Assembly (NCBI GenBank): GCA_024707075.1
Contig: JANQAK010000001.1
Span: forward strand, 1 to 64,000
Source of the DNA: Afipia sp.
GTDB taxonomy: Bacteria > Pseudomonadota > Alphaproteobacteria > Rhizobiales > Xanthobacteraceae
Direction of reading: 5' to 3'
Length of the DNA: 64,000 nt
Under the pieces are notes generated by a model. That model was not told the origin of the DNA. It ran no database searches and was given only the letters and a program-made list of their open reading frames with translations. Both the position numbers and the translations under genes were made by a program. This document shows positions 37,492 through 46,859 of this stretch, one piece after another (position 1 is the stretch's first letter; every line of letters begins with the position of its first letter).

Positions 37492-38970
37492 ATGGTGCAA
37501 TTCATCCTCACGCTGTTGAAGGCCGCATGGCTTTGTCTTCGCGTTCTGGGCTGGATTGCCTTGCGGCTCTTCTCGCTTGGCCGCACCCTGTATCGCTGGG
37601 GCGGTTTCAGTCCCGGAGGGGCTCTTGGCTCTGCGCGCTTCGCAAACTGGTGGGAACTGCTGTTTGCAGGGGTGCGACGAGGCGACGGACCCATCATCGG
37701 CCGCGTGGGCCGTTCTTTTTTACGCTTCAATAAGGATGGCATGGTCACGGTATTCGCGCCGATGGGGGCGGGTAAAGGCGTTGGCGTCGTCATCCCCAAC
37801 CTTCTGGAGTATCGCGGTTCAATTGTCTGTACCGACATAAAGGGAGAGAACCGCGCGATCACCCATCGCCGTCGCCTGGAATTCGGGCCAGTGCGAGTGC
37901 TCGATACCACTGATCCCCACGCATCCGACCGCTTCAATCCACTCGACATGGTTCGCGTGGATACCATCCATGAAAAGGATGACGCCGAAGCGCTCGCCAA
38001 ACTGATGATCATTCCGGATGGGAAGGAGAGTCATTGGGACAGCAAGGCGGAGGGCATGGTCACGTGCCTGGTCCTGCACGTCGTCCGCCTGGACGCCGAA
38101 CGCCGCACGCTGGCGCAATTGCGCTCGCTTTCCACCCTTCCCCCGGAATCTTTCAAGGAGCTCCTGCACCGAATCGCACGCGATGGCCCCCGCGCAGCCG
38201 CCGAACTGGCGGGCAGCTTCCTGGCCATGGAGGGCAGCGAGGAATTCCGCAGCGTCATGTCCAATACCGAGAAAGCTACGCGGGTATGGTCGGCCGGCAG
38301 CCCTGCCGGCGCGATATCGTCAACATCCACCTTCAGTCTTTCGGCCCTGGTCGACCAAACCAAGACGCTCTACCTCGTCGTCGACGAGGAAAAGCTTTCC
38401 GTATACGCCGGATTCCTGCGCGTGATGGTCGGCTGCGTGCTTAACGCGCTGACCCGCGCCAAGGACCGGCCGCGACCAAAATACAAAGTTCTGCTTCTGC
38501 TTGACGAAGCCGCCGCCCTCGGCACACTTGAGCCACTCGAACGCGGCGTCGGTTATCTTCGTGCCTATTGCACACCTCTGCTCGTCTTCCAAGATCTGAA
38601 CCAGCTTCGCGCCCTTTATAAACGCGCCGGTTCGTTCCTGGCTAACGCGACGTGCAAGGTCTTTTTCAACGTCGCAGACCTCGAAGCCGCCCGGTTCATC
38701 TCGGAGATGATCGGGCAAACCACCTCCCTCGCCCATAACCAGGGCACCTCGCAGGCCAACACCGACTTCGTGAGACAGCAATATTCCCTGGGTATGTCGG
38801 AGACCGGCCGCTGGCTCCTTGACCCATCCGAAGTGATGCGCCTGCCCGGCAACCGCGCGCTGGCCCTCTACCGCAGCGACATCCTGCGCTATCCGGTGCT
38901 GGCGACGAAGATCAACTACCGCTCCTGGCGTCATTTCCGCTGGTGGGGCAAGTACGACCGCTGGCCTTAG
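37492..38970 (+). CDS. VirD4/TraG-type coupling ATPase 2
   Basis: About 492 residues with the classical order: one or two N-terminal TM helices (residues about 1-35), then GSARFANWWEL, VFAPMGAGKGVGVVIPNLL (Walker A), CTDIKGEN, RFNPLDMV and VLLLLDEAAALG (Walker B). It ends in the TraG-like motifs TSLAHNQGTSQANTDF and LDPSEVMRLPGNRALAL. It would hand relaxase-bound DNA to a type IV channel supplied by another plasmid. It converges with relaxase 2, four bases from its end. The start at the Met before QFILTLL fits the membrane segment. Confidence 0.9.
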   Translation: MVQFILTLLKAAWLCLRVLGWIALRLFSLGRTLYRWGGFSPGGALGSARFANWWELLFAGVRRGDGPIIGRVGRSFLRFNKDGMVTVFAPMGAGKGVGVVIPNLLEYRGSIVCTDIKGENRAITHRRRLEFGPVRVLDTTDPHASDRFNPLDMVRVDTIHEKDDAEALAKLMIIPDGKESHWDSKAEGMVTCLVLHVVRLDAERRTLAQLRSLSTLPPESFKELLHRIARDGPRAAAELAGSFLAMEGSEEFRSVMSNTEKATRVWSAGSPAGAISSTSTFSLSALVDQTKTLYLVVDEEKLSVYAGFLRVMVGCVLNALTRAKDRPRPKYKVLLLLDEAAALGTLEPLERGVGYLRAYCTPLLVFQDLNQLRALYKRAGSFLANATCKVFFNVADLEAARFISEMIGQTTSLAHNQGTSQANTDFVRQQYSLGMSETGRWLLDPSEVMRLPGNRALALYRSDILRYPVLATKINYRSWRHFRWWGKYDRWP

Positions 38971-38974
38971 CAAC

Positions 38975-40150
38975 TCAACGCGTCCGATTCCGTCCCCCGC
39001 CCCGCGTCGGCTCAAGATCAAGGCGCTGCCAGCGCCCCATCCGGTTCGACCAAACGGTGCGCCTCATAAACTGGCTCTCGCGAATGCCAAGCACAGCGAA
39101 AAATAGCTTGTCCAACTCCGCCAGCCAGAACGCGACCTGCTCCCGTCGCTTCAAGGCGTGCTCATACCGCGCACGACGCGCTCTAAATGATTCTTGCTGG
39201 TCTTGGCTGGCCGACCGCTCTTTCGCGATAAGCGACTCGTAATAAGCCTGCCTGCGGCGCATACGCTGGGCCTGCCGCTCTATCTTGGCCGCCTTGGCCG
39301 CGAACCGTTCACCGTTGGCACCCAGCCTCTTGATGTTGGCGTTGGCCCGGCTGCCCTTGTCCAACTCGGGGTAGCGCACCATTCGCCTCACCGGAGAAGG
39401 CAATTTCCGTATACGAAACGGACCCGCCTCGCGGTCCCGGCTCTGCGGTGTTTTTGCAAAGGCCGCTTTCCTGGCTTTTGGCCCCACATGAATCTCGGCC
39501 GCCCTGTCGAGCGTCGCAGCCAGAACCGGCTCGCGTCGCGCCACGGCCTCTGCTCGCTGAACATCAAGACTGCGATGATCGACCCGTACGCGATGCCCGC
39601 CCAGAACCCTGTTCTGGTGTTCGGCCCAAGCCTGCCGCCATTTGACCAGCATGGCGTCGCTATTCCACTCCCGCGTCTTCACGCGGCGAAACCCACCGCC
39701 GCCCGCCTGACGCAAGGTCAACAACACATGTGCATGGAAATTGCGGGGATCTTCACCCTTCTCGGCAACCGGCGCATGGATGGCAAAGTCCGCAACCATC
39801 CCCAGCGATACAAACTCCGAAGCAACGAACTCCCGCACCAGAACAAGCCGTTGCTCATCCGTGAGTTCATATGGCAATGCCATGTTGATCTCCCGCGCTA
39901 ACTGAGCATCGCGCCGAACTTCACTTTTTTCGACACCGTTCCACAATTGCTCCCGGTCGCGCAGCCACGCGGCACTTCCCTGCGGCACGATGATCTCGGC
40001 GTGAACCACCCCGCGCCGCCTGCTGTAGTCCGCATCAACCCCGCGACGCTGATCCCTCAGTTTCTCGCCAGCGCGATAAGCCGCCATCGCGACCACCGAG
40101 CGCCCCTCAGAGCGTTTCACCGCCTGTGCCGAGAAATGATAAGACGCCAT
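38975..40150 (-). CDS. MOBQ-type relaxase 2 (MobA/MobL family)
   Basis: A 391-residue relaxase, clearly different from relaxase 1. The N-terminus is YHFSAQAVKRSEGRSVVAMA with AAYRAGEKL; the metal site is IHAPVAEKGEDPRNFHAHVL followed by the usual LLTLR. The C-terminal part is a basic helical region with repeated Arg/Gln. A second oriT-like site sits 70-102 bp upstream. The gene converges with coupling ATPase 2, so relaxase 2, its oriT and that ATPase form one mobilization block. Confidence 0.9.
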   Translation of the reverse strand: MASYHFSAQAVKRSEGRSVVAMAAYRAGEKLRDQRRGVDADYSRRRGVVHAEIIVPQGSAAWLRDREQLWNGVEKSEVRRDAQLAREINMALPYELTDEQRLVLVREFVASEFVSLGMVADFAIHAPVAEKGEDPRNFHAHVLLTLRQAGGGGFRRVKTREWNSDAMLVKWRQAWAEHQNRVLGGHRVRVDHRSLDVQRAEAVARREPVLAATLDRAAEIHVGPKARKAAFAKTPQSRDREAGPFRIRKLPSPVRRMVRYPELDKGSRANANIKRLGANGERFAAKAAKIERQAQRMRRRQAYYESLIAKERSASQDQQESFRARRARYEHALKRREQVAFWLAELDKLFFAVLGIRESQFMRRTVWSNRMGRWQRLDLEPTRGGGRNRTR

Positions 40151-40220
40151 CGCCCTCCCTTACCTTGTCGCTTGCGACACCTTACGGCCAATAGACACAC
40201 ATCTGTGTCGGCCGTGCACC

Positions 40221-40252
40221 TATGTCGCGTAGCGATGTATAAGTGCGCAATT
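40221..40252. other. oriT 2: hairpin plus MOBQ nick motif
   Basis: TATGTCGC (40221-40228) and GCGATGTA (40232-40239) form an 8-bp stem with two G-T pairs and a 3-base loop, followed by TAAGTGCGCAATT (40240-40252). The layout is the same as oriT 1, upstream of its own relaxase. The surrounding 40151-40472 interval has no gene. Confidence 0.72.
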
Positions 40253-40395
40253 CCTGCCTCAGATATTTTTTTATTCCCGTGCTGTTGCAGACTTGTTGCT
40301 CCTGGCGGACGGCAAGCTGGAACAGATTCTCGGCGAATGGAGCGTTTGAGCTCAGCATTTTCCGGAAGACGTTATATGTATGTTGAATACAGTCG

Positions 40396-40414
40396 CTGGG
40401 GGCTTTGCCCCCAG
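40396..40414. terminator. GC-rich hairpin upstream of the gene at 40473
   Basis: CTGGGGGC-TTT-GCCCCCAG, a perfect 8-bp stem, followed by a C5 run. It lies between oriT 2 and the next plus-strand gene. It may be a terminator, or part of the transfer origin region. Confidence 0.5.
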
Positions 40415-40472
40415 ACCCCCATCCGCTCTTATGAGATTGCCGTGATATTCTTCTAAAGTAAGGAATTCGACA

Positions 40473-41378
40473 TTGAACTTCGAAGATGACATTCGTCAGT
40501 TTGTACTGACAAATCTTCCATACGACCCGAAATTCAACACAGAGCTCGCCGCCAAATCCGCTCAAGACCTGCTCATCATCTTCGGGAATTGGAAGTCACG
40601 CATCGTTTCGGCACAACCTCGTCAAGTACGGGGGTCCGTCGCGTTGCTGGCGAATCCTCTTTCAAAGGATCCGCAGTACCAGCCCGTGCTTGATCAAATT
40701 ATTGCCAAAATCGAAACGGGCGCAGATCTCAAACCTCACCTTAGTCGCGCTATACGCCATGGATACAAACCAAACCCGTCGGGAAAGAAACGCGATCGTC
40801 AGGACCTGGATCTCCTGTTGAATGACTGGAACGTGCACCACCTTCATCTTTCAACGACGGTACAAAGCGACGGCTTCGTTGAGCGCACAGGTCCGCTTCT
40901 CTTCGCTGTATTTACACAGGATACCGCTTACCTCATCGACATAGTCGATCACGGTGGGTGGACGCGCGAACACGTCATCGCGACCATTATCAATGAGTGG
41001 CCCAATAAAGGCTTAGTTTGGGAACTCAATGGAATACAGCCTGCCCGCGTCCCCCAAACTGAGGATGAACGTAAGAAATTGCGAAATGCGCATGTAAACT
41101 CGCACTTTTATTTCAATAATAAGGTTTACATGGCGGCGGGTGGCCTCACGACAGCAGGCACATCATTGAAGAATACCATGTCCGTTCAGGACCTGTTTCG
41201 TAGGATTAAAGCGTTCGAGCAGACGATTAAAAGCGATCCGGAATATTTGAAAAAAACTGCGGAGCGATTCGGCTCATCGCTGCCACCTAATCCCGCCTTG
41301 CGCTTCGAATTCTTTTCTGAAGGCGGTTACGGTGTGATTGAGACACAAAGTGGGGTTCGATTCGAATTAAGTTCGTAA
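40473..41378 (+). CDS. Hypothetical protein next to oriT 2
   Basis: About 301 residues from a TTG start with AAGGAA 9-14 bases upstream. The middle has NDWNVHHLHLSTTVQSDGFV followed by TGPLLFAVFTQDTAYLIDIV, which looks like a compact alpha/beta enzyme-like core with conserved His residues (WNVHHLHL). I cannot name the family. Codon use and GC are lower than in the mobilization genes just before it. It may be a cargo gene acquired separately. Confidence 0.5.
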   Translation: MNFEDDIRQFVLTNLPYDPKFNTELAAKSAQDLLIIFGNWKSRIVSAQPRQVRGSVALLANPLSKDPQYQPVLDQIIAKIETGADLKPHLSRAIRHGYKPNPSGKKRDRQDLDLLLNDWNVHHLHLSTTVQSDGFVERTGPLLFAVFTQDTAYLIDIVDHGGWTREHVIATIINEWPNKGLVWELNGIQPARVPQTEDERKKLRNAHVNSHFYFNNKVYMAAGGLTTAGTSLKNTMSVQDLFRRIKAFEQTIKSDPEYLKKTAERFGSSLPPNPALRFEFFSEGGYGVIETQSGVRFELSS

Positions 41379-41547
41379 GGGGCATCTCGGGAATGGATAC
41401 AACTGCTTACTAACTTCACGAACCACCAGGTGAGTCCTGAATCAAAGGTAAACGCCCCTTCAACGCGGCGGTAATAAAGGGCGGGACTCAAGCAGTGGAA
41501 TCGCTGCATCCCTTCCCCGGCAATAATATCGGCCGAAAGGAAAGCAC

Positions 41548-41631
41548 ATGCTCCTGCCCGTCACGCTCGCTCTTACCGCCGCGCTATCGGTGAACGCGGC
41601 GGTCCTCTGGGCGCTATTTGAGTTCGCTTAA
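41548..41631 (+). CDS. 27-residue hydrophobic peptide
   Basis: MLLPVTLALTAALSVNAAVL followed by WALFEFA, a single membrane helix, with GAAAGGAAAG just upstream. Its stop overlaps the end of the convergent methyltransferase gene by 4 bp. A small membrane peptide is plausible, and a type I toxin-like peptide cannot be excluded; chance is also possible at this length. Confidence 0.35.
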   Translation: MLLPVTLALTAALSVNAAVLWALFEFA

Positions 41632-42275
41632 CAGCGGAGCCGTCCTTTGGCGGTGCGGTGATGGGCAATGTCCAGCTCAATCCCGACAAAGCCGCGACGA
41701 AGCTCGCGGGCCGCGACCAACGTCGAACCCGAACCGCAAAACGGATCGAGCACGATTGCGTCGGGCTTGCTGAGCGAACCGATAAGTTGACGTAGAACTG
41801 ACACAGGCTTCTGTGTGGGATGCAGGCGGTTACCGGTGTAGGTCCAATCCAGCACGTCAGGCAATGGCTCGTCCGGAATTGCAGCATCTCCCTTGGCTAG
41901 GACGTACGCCTGCTCATGCTGATGCCGGAAGTATCGGACAGAAGATGCATAACGCTTGCGCAGGACCACATGTCCGACGATGCGAAAACCCGCCTTACGC
42001 CATGCACCAATGAACTTGTCGGCAGCATTCCAGCCGTAGAAGCTCACACAGAGCGAACCAGGCTTTAGCACGCGGTACATTTCGGCGAAGGCAGGCTCAA
42101 GCCAACCATCATGATCGTCGTTAGCTATCGTCTGACCGGTGCGGGAGCGATAGCGCACCAGATATGGCGGGTCGGTGAGGATGAAATCCACCGAAGCTGA
42201 CGGCATATCGCGCATCACCCGCACGCAATCTCCGTGCAACACCCTGTTGCGAAATTCATTGGGAAGAAGGCTCAT
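41628..42275 (-). CDS. Orphan DNA methyltransferase (N6-adenine/N4-cytosine, beta class)
   Basis: A 215-residue compact methyltransferase. The catalytic motif DPPY (FILTDPPYLVRY, about residues 31-42) comes before the AdoMet motif DPFCGSGST (about 176-184), the beta-class order, and HPTQKPVSVL is also present. No cognate restriction gene is adjacent, so it is an orphan enzyme, probably masking the element's DNA from host restriction. The start overlaps the stop of the next small gene by 4 bp, forming a three-gene minus-strand operon. Confidence 0.88.
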   Translation of the reverse strand: MSLLPNEFRNRVLHGDCVRVMRDMPSASVDFILTDPPYLVRYRSRTGQTIANDDHDGWLEPAFAEMYRVLKPGSLCVSFYGWNAADKFIGAWRKAGFRIVGHVVLRKRYASSVRYFRHQHEQAYVLAKGDAAIPDEPLPDVLDWTYTGNRLHPTQKPVSVLRQLIGSLSKPDAIVLDPFCGSGSTLVAARELRRGFVGIELDIAHHRTAKGRLRC

Positions 42276-42472
42276 GACTGAACCTCCAGGATTTCCGCTT
42301 CCCAGCCTTCATCACCGACGGTCTTGAAGGTGAACGCGCCAAGGCCATCGGCGTGATAGAGCGCCTGCGCCTTCGCGATGGCAGCGTCTTCGCTTTCCGC
42401 TAGAACGACGGTTTCGTACAACGTCCAGTCAACAAACCGGACGCTGTAGCGGCGAGAGGTAGCGGGGCTCAT
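42272..42472 (-). CDS. Small hypothetical protein of the methyltransferase operon
   Basis: A 66-residue protein, SRRYSVRFVDWTLYETVVLA then AEAEILEVQ-like beta strands around a helix (SEDAAIAKAQALYHADG). This helix-plus-strands pattern is common in small phage and plasmid proteins. It overlaps both neighbours by 4 bp, so translation is coupled to the methyltransferase. Function unknown. Confidence 0.6.
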   Translation of the reverse strand: MSPATSRRYSVRFVDWTLYETVVLAESEDAAIAKAQALYHADGLGAFTFKTVGDEGWEAEILEVQS

Positions 42473-42669
42473 CGCCCCGCCTCCGCGTCCGCCTTCGGCT
42501 CGCGAACGACCAAGCGGCCATTCAGGGGCATGCAGGTCACGTTGATGTTGAAGCCCTTGCCGTCATCGTGACGCCAGGCTGCGCCAATCCTGGTCCAGAA
42601 GGCGCTCTCGCCCTCGCCTTCGACCACGTAAACCGCATGTGGCTTCTGGCTCTTCTGGTTGTTTCTCAT
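42469..42669 (-). CDS. Small hypothetical protein, first of the methyltransferase operon
   Basis: A 66-residue protein starting MRNNQKSQKPHAVYVVEGEG, then AFWTRIGAAWRHDDGKGFNI and a TCMPLNGRLVVRE strand. Short proteins of this kind occur on many alphaproteobacterial plasmids and integrated elements; the role is unknown. The ATG at 42669 is followed by the conserved part, with GGGAGAT upstream. The gene overlaps the next by 4 bp. Confidence 0.65.
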   Translation of the reverse strand: MRNNQKSQKPHAVYVVEGEGESAFWTRIGAAWRHDDGKGFNINVTCMPLNGRLVVREPKADAEAGR

Positions 42670-42963
42670 GTGACTATCTCCCGTTTGTTTTCCCGGCTGC
42701 GCCAATCGCGGCCGGACGGGAGTGCCCAAGGACAAGAGGTTCAAGCAGCGGCGCAAGGAGGCTCCGGCCGAGGGACCCGGCACGGGATACGGTTGGATGC
42801 CTTGCGCGGATGCGCCTCGGTCCTAACTTCCCGTCGAATACGGCCGCGTTGGAGATAGACGGAATCGGGAATAGGCTCTGAGACGAAGCAGGAGCCGGTT
42901 TAAAGCGGTTTGAGGTTGAGGTATGAGGATCGGCGTTATTCTTCTCAGGAGAACGGCTCTGCC

Positions 42964-43766
42964 ATGGGACAAAAGAAGCAAAAAGACAGCCGGTACCAGC
43001 GGCTACTGAAAGCCCACCCGGCTTGCTGCTTCTGTGGGGGCGGCACGGCGTCTACCACTGTTGATCATGTCCCGCCGCAGGCATGCTTTCCGCCTGGCTT
43101 CTTTCCGGAGGGTTTCGAATTCCCGGCCTGCACTTCATGCAATGGTCAAAGCAAGAAGGACGACCAGATTTTCGCCTACTACGCCCAGCTCGGCGATCCC
43201 AATCTCGCAACCAAGGATGTCAGATCAATCTTGAGGCTTCAGAACGGGATAAGAAACAATTACAAGGAAGCCTTGCCCAATCTCAGGCTGACCACAGAAG
43301 CCAAGAGAGATGCGCTCCTAAAGATGGGCATCCAACCCCCTTCTGATGATGCGCTTGACCAAGTGCCTATCGTCGGCACATCGGAAGACTTCCGCAATGC
43401 GGCGACAACGATCGGCCGCAAGCTCGCATGCGCCCTATACTACAAGCTAACCCACGCGATCCTGTCGGATGACATTTTATCTGGACTATGCCTTTTCATC
43501 TGCCAAATCCGAATGCCAACGTACTCACGGAGTATCTTGCGAAACTCCTTCCCGATGAACACACTGGCGGTCGTACGAACATCAAGGAGTATGCCGACCG
43601 CTTCTTCTTGAAGTTCGGCTATAAGCCAAAGGAGGATTTCTTTGTAAGCGCCAGCCAGTTTGGCCATGGCTTCGTTGTGCTGAGCATCATCGGTCGGCGT
43701 AACGCGAAATACACGAACATACCTGCGGGCGAGCTATACGGTATTTTTCCAAAGCCGCATGAATGA
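42964..43766 (+). pseudogene. HNH-type nuclease-like protein, frameshifted
   Basis: The N-terminal part has CCFCGGGTASTTVDHVPPQA and FPACTSCNGQSKKDD, a zinc-bound HNH-like fold with two CxxC pairs and the VDH catalytic motif. The frame breaks near 43470, and the rest continues from about 43470 in another frame (HLPNPNANVLTEYLAKLLPD to the stop at 43766). Joined, the protein would be about 267 residues. It probably cut DNA or RNA when whole. It lies 58 bp before the large nuclease-like gene and may have been its partner. Confidence 0.65.
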
Positions 43767-43824
43767 CTCGACCGGTGCCGTGTTCTAGGCCGCTATCCTA
43801 GGTCTGGTCGCGCGGCATTGCCAA

Positions 43825-46419
43825 ATGATAGCCCGCAAATCAATATGGGGCATGAAAGCATTTACCAGACCGCGACCCATCCGCATCGCCTTCCTCGTTG
43901 AGGAAAGCGAGGACTGGAAAGCAACGATTGATGCCGTAATAGCGAATTGTTATGGCCGCTGGGGCGGGCGTTTCAGCCTTATTGTACCCTATGTGGAAGG
44001 TCAGATCGTCAGTGGCTTTGACGCCTGGCTGGAAAGCTACGACCCGGATGTCATTTATTCATACGTGCAGCTAACAGCTAAACAGCAAGCCGAGCTCCGA
44101 GAGCGGCTTTCGCCAAGCTTTATCATTATCCATAAGGTCCACGACCGTGGCAGACTCGATGCATTCCATCCAAGACTACCAGTAGCCGCCCTTGGTTCGC
44201 TGGCAATAACGGTGGCCGCCTCTCAAGGAGGCCAGATGTTCGGTCCCAATCCTATTCGCATTCTCGATTGCCACCCGGGAGTGTCCCTACCGCGGTTTGT
44301 CCAAGATAATTTCGGTTTTTACCAGCTAAGCCACGATGCATGGCCGATCGCCGCCGATATGCAGCCCTTTGTGCAGCCCCTACTCTTTGCGACGGCTGAA
44401 ATTGTGGCCGACAAACGAATGCTGCCCCGCACCGTCGGCTCGGATATTATAACCGACCATTCCGCTTTGCTGGACCGCATTGGCACAGATCGCACGATGA
44501 TGGGGCTGGCCAGCTTGTCTGCTTGGCAAGCCCCGAGGTTAGAAATTCGGAGCCGGAAGTGGGGAGATCAAATTATCGTGGTGGTGGGAAATTATTTCGC
44601 CGACCACGTTATTTTCTGGAATGCGCGTTCACTCCAGCCTGCTTGGCTGGACAGTGGCTTTGTTACTCTCAAGGTCGACCCATCATCTTTGGAAGATGCG
44701 ACCTTTGTTGCGCAACTGCAAAAGATCATCAAAAACCGCATAAGTATGCCCGTAGGCAACCAGTCCAATGCGAGCATTAAGTTGGTTTCCGCAAGCGTTC
44801 CCGCCGACCAGCTCGCCGCGTTATGTGAGCGATTCGCTCTAGCCGATCGATTGAACGCTTACGAATACACGGCCGGATTGTTGCTGGCGGACGTTTGTCC
44901 CTCGGAGCGAGAGCTTGAGCAAGCGTACGAAACCACCGATGGTGCAGCCTTCTTTCAAAGCGGTGATTGGCATGAGATGGACTTCTCGAGCTCATCTTTC
45001 AAACCGCTATTGGTCTCTCCCATACCCGTGCGAAATGCTTCGGCATCACCTTCGGTCTTCAAGAAGGGCGCATGGATTCAAGAAATTGATATTGAGCGTG
45101 AGGTCAATCATAGCAACCTCAGCAATGTGAACCATCACTGGAGATTGCCTCGCCGCCTCTCCATGACAGACGCATTCTGCAAGCCCTACCAGATCAGAGG
45201 CCGCGCTGGCGAAATGTGCATGCCCCGCACGACCGGTGGCGGCATTCTCGCGATTTTCTCAGCCTATGAAGCGACGCTACCCGAAATAAAGCTGCCGTCT
45301 GATGAGAATGTCTTTCGGCTCGCCTTATCCCCTCCTCGTTTTCCGTTGCCTGAAGGGTCAGAAACATCATTTTTTCAGCGCGGTGCCTTTGATGTCCGCC
45401 CGTCTGACAAAGGTCGTTACCTTAAGGCCCTCATGCGCATGGCGAACGGTGTGACGCGCGCACGTGAAATTTTTCTCCATGGTTTCTGGAAGCACCAATT
45501 CGAGATGGTCGGGGCTACGACGTCCGTCTCTGAAGCGCGGACCACCGACGTCGTCAACAAATTGCGCAAGAAACTAAAGTCTGGATTGCTAGAAACTGAC
45601 GACCAATGGGACCGCCTTGCCACTTTGGTGCTAGCCGAGGCGCGTGCAGAGAGATTCTCCCGGCGGTATCTCCGCTTCGACGAACTGACAACAAGTTTCG
45701 ATACTTATCGCAACAATTTCTGGAGCAAAAATGAACCTGGGACGCCTCGCGAAGAGTGGGAGGGCGACGAGAAGCGCAGCCTCGGAGTGTCAATACAATA
45801 CCTTTGTACACGCGAAATTTTGCATCAGGGAGTCGAATGGCTCTGCCGCAAATGCAACAATAACAATTGGGTGAGTATCGATGACATTAAGAAGCGGATG
45901 GCCTGCGAGGTCTGCGACGCAAGTCAGGTGGCTCCCGTCGCCGACCCTTGGCACTTTAGATTAAATAATTTTGTCCGAGACGGCATGCGCGAGCACGGCC
46001 TCCTTGCTCACATATGGTGCTTGGCGAGACTTGAAGGAACCGCGAAAGTTTCGTTCTTCTTTCTCGAACCGCATGAGCTCTTCTGGAGTGATGAGAGCGC
46101 CGACCGCGAACAGCCCGATTCTGAACTCGATCTTCTAGCTGTAAGTGACGGCGTGGTCCGGCTTTGTGAAATCAAGACCTCAAACAAGGGAATAGACATC
46201 AAAAAATTCGCCGAACTTGCCGTTCGACTTAGACCGGATATCGCAACGCTTGCGGTCATGGAGCCAAAAAGCGCTGCCCTTGAAAAGATTCATCAAACGC
46301 TTACCCAGCTTCTTGAAGGCACAGGTATCGCAGCAGAGCTGATAACTTTGAATCCAGGCGACATCGACGATGGGCCTAATCTCCCAACCGGCCGCACCTT
46401 TCGCGTAAGAATATTTTGA
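43825..46419 (+). CDS. Large unrecognised protein with zinc ribbon and PD-(D/E)xK-like C-terminus
   Basis: An 864-residue protein. It begins with an alpha/beta region (RPIRIAFLVEESEDWKATID, then SLIVPYVEGQIVSGFDAWL and PDVIYSYVQLTAKQQAEL). The middle (about 330-660) has no recognisable domain. Near 674-697 a CxxC pair and a second CxxC form a zinc ribbon (CRKC and CEVC). The C-terminus has SELDLLAVSDGVVRLCEIKT (about 766-785), a restriction-endonuclease-like site with Asp and Glu-x-Lys. The family is not known to me. Position among defence genes and the nuclease motif suggest an anti-phage effector, which is inference. The start could also be the Met at residue 10. Confidence 0.7.
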   Translation: MIARKSIWGMKAFTRPRPIRIAFLVEESEDWKATIDAVIANCYGRWGGRFSLIVPYVEGQIVSGFDAWLESYDPDVIYSYVQLTAKQQAELRERLSPSFIIIHKVHDRGRLDAFHPRLPVAALGSLAITVAASQGGQMFGPNPIRILDCHPGVSLPRFVQDNFGFYQLSHDAWPIAADMQPFVQPLLFATAEIVADKRMLPRTVGSDIITDHSALLDRIGTDRTMMGLASLSAWQAPRLEIRSRKWGDQIIVVVGNYFADHVIFWNARSLQPAWLDSGFVTLKVDPSSLEDATFVAQLQKIIKNRISMPVGNQSNASIKLVSASVPADQLAALCERFALADRLNAYEYTAGLLLADVCPSERELEQAYETTDGAAFFQSGDWHEMDFSSSSFKPLLVSPIPVRNASASPSVFKKGAWIQEIDIEREVNHSNLSNVNHHWRLPRRLSMTDAFCKPYQIRGRAGEMCMPRTTGGGILAIFSAYEATLPEIKLPSDENVFRLALSPPRFPLPEGSETSFFQRGAFDVRPSDKGRYLKALMRMANGVTRAREIFLHGFWKHQFEMVGATTSVSEARTTDVVNKLRKKLKSGLLETDDQWDRLATLVLAEARAERFSRRYLRFDELTTSFDTYRNNFWSKNEPGTPREEWEGDEKRSLGVSIQYLCTREILHQGVEWLCRKCNNNNWVSIDDIKKRMACEVCDASQVAPVADPWHFRLNNFVRDGMREHGLLAHIWCLARLEGTAKVSFFFLEPHELFWSDESADREQPDSELDLLAVSDGVVRLCEIKTSNKGIDIKKFAELAVRLRPDIATLAVMEPKSAALEKIHQTLTQLLEGTGIAAELITLNPGDIDDGPNLPTGRTFRVRIF

Positions 46420-46613
46420 GCTCGTCTCTATCGGGCTTTCATTCAAGAATAAAATTGGAGGATACAGCCTTTTTCGCGCTATTCGAGTACCTGGAGCATT
46501 TTTTGCAGAGCATCGACAAAAAGGCGTGGAGCGCGGCGGCACATGAGAACAGGGTCGACCCTCAGATAGTTTATCCGGAGGGCCGACCTGTTCGCTGCGT
46601 CCCTTGGCTACGC

Positions 46614-46859
46614 TCAGCCCTTCGACTTCCTTGGATCAGCACTTCGTGGAAATGTCCGCTCTTCCTGATAGCCGCCGGAAACTTTTGCGATTTTCACCGA
46701 ACCACCTTCCTTGCCGAGCGACCGGGACAATACGCCACCAGCCGTGGCTTCAGCCTTCGTCTCAAACGCTTTGACGAAGTTGTGCGTTTTGTCTTGCCTG
46801 AGCTCCCAGCGATCACGGCCGTCGTTGTGTGAGAGTGTGTATTTCGGAAGTTTAGTCAT
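46614..46859 (-). CDS. DUF2188 small protein
   Basis: An 81-residue protein matching DUF2188: YTLSHNDGRDRWELRQDKTH, then AFETKAEATAGGVLSRSLGK and GGSVKIAKVSGGYQEERTFP. DUF2188 proteins are small, often plasmid-borne, and of unknown function. It stands alone on the minus strand, convergent with the large nuclease-like gene. Confidence 0.8.
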   Translation of the reverse strand: MTKLPKYTLSHNDGRDRWELRQDKTHNFVKAFETKAEATAGGVLSRSLGKEGGSVKIAKVSGGYQEERTFPRSADPRKSKG

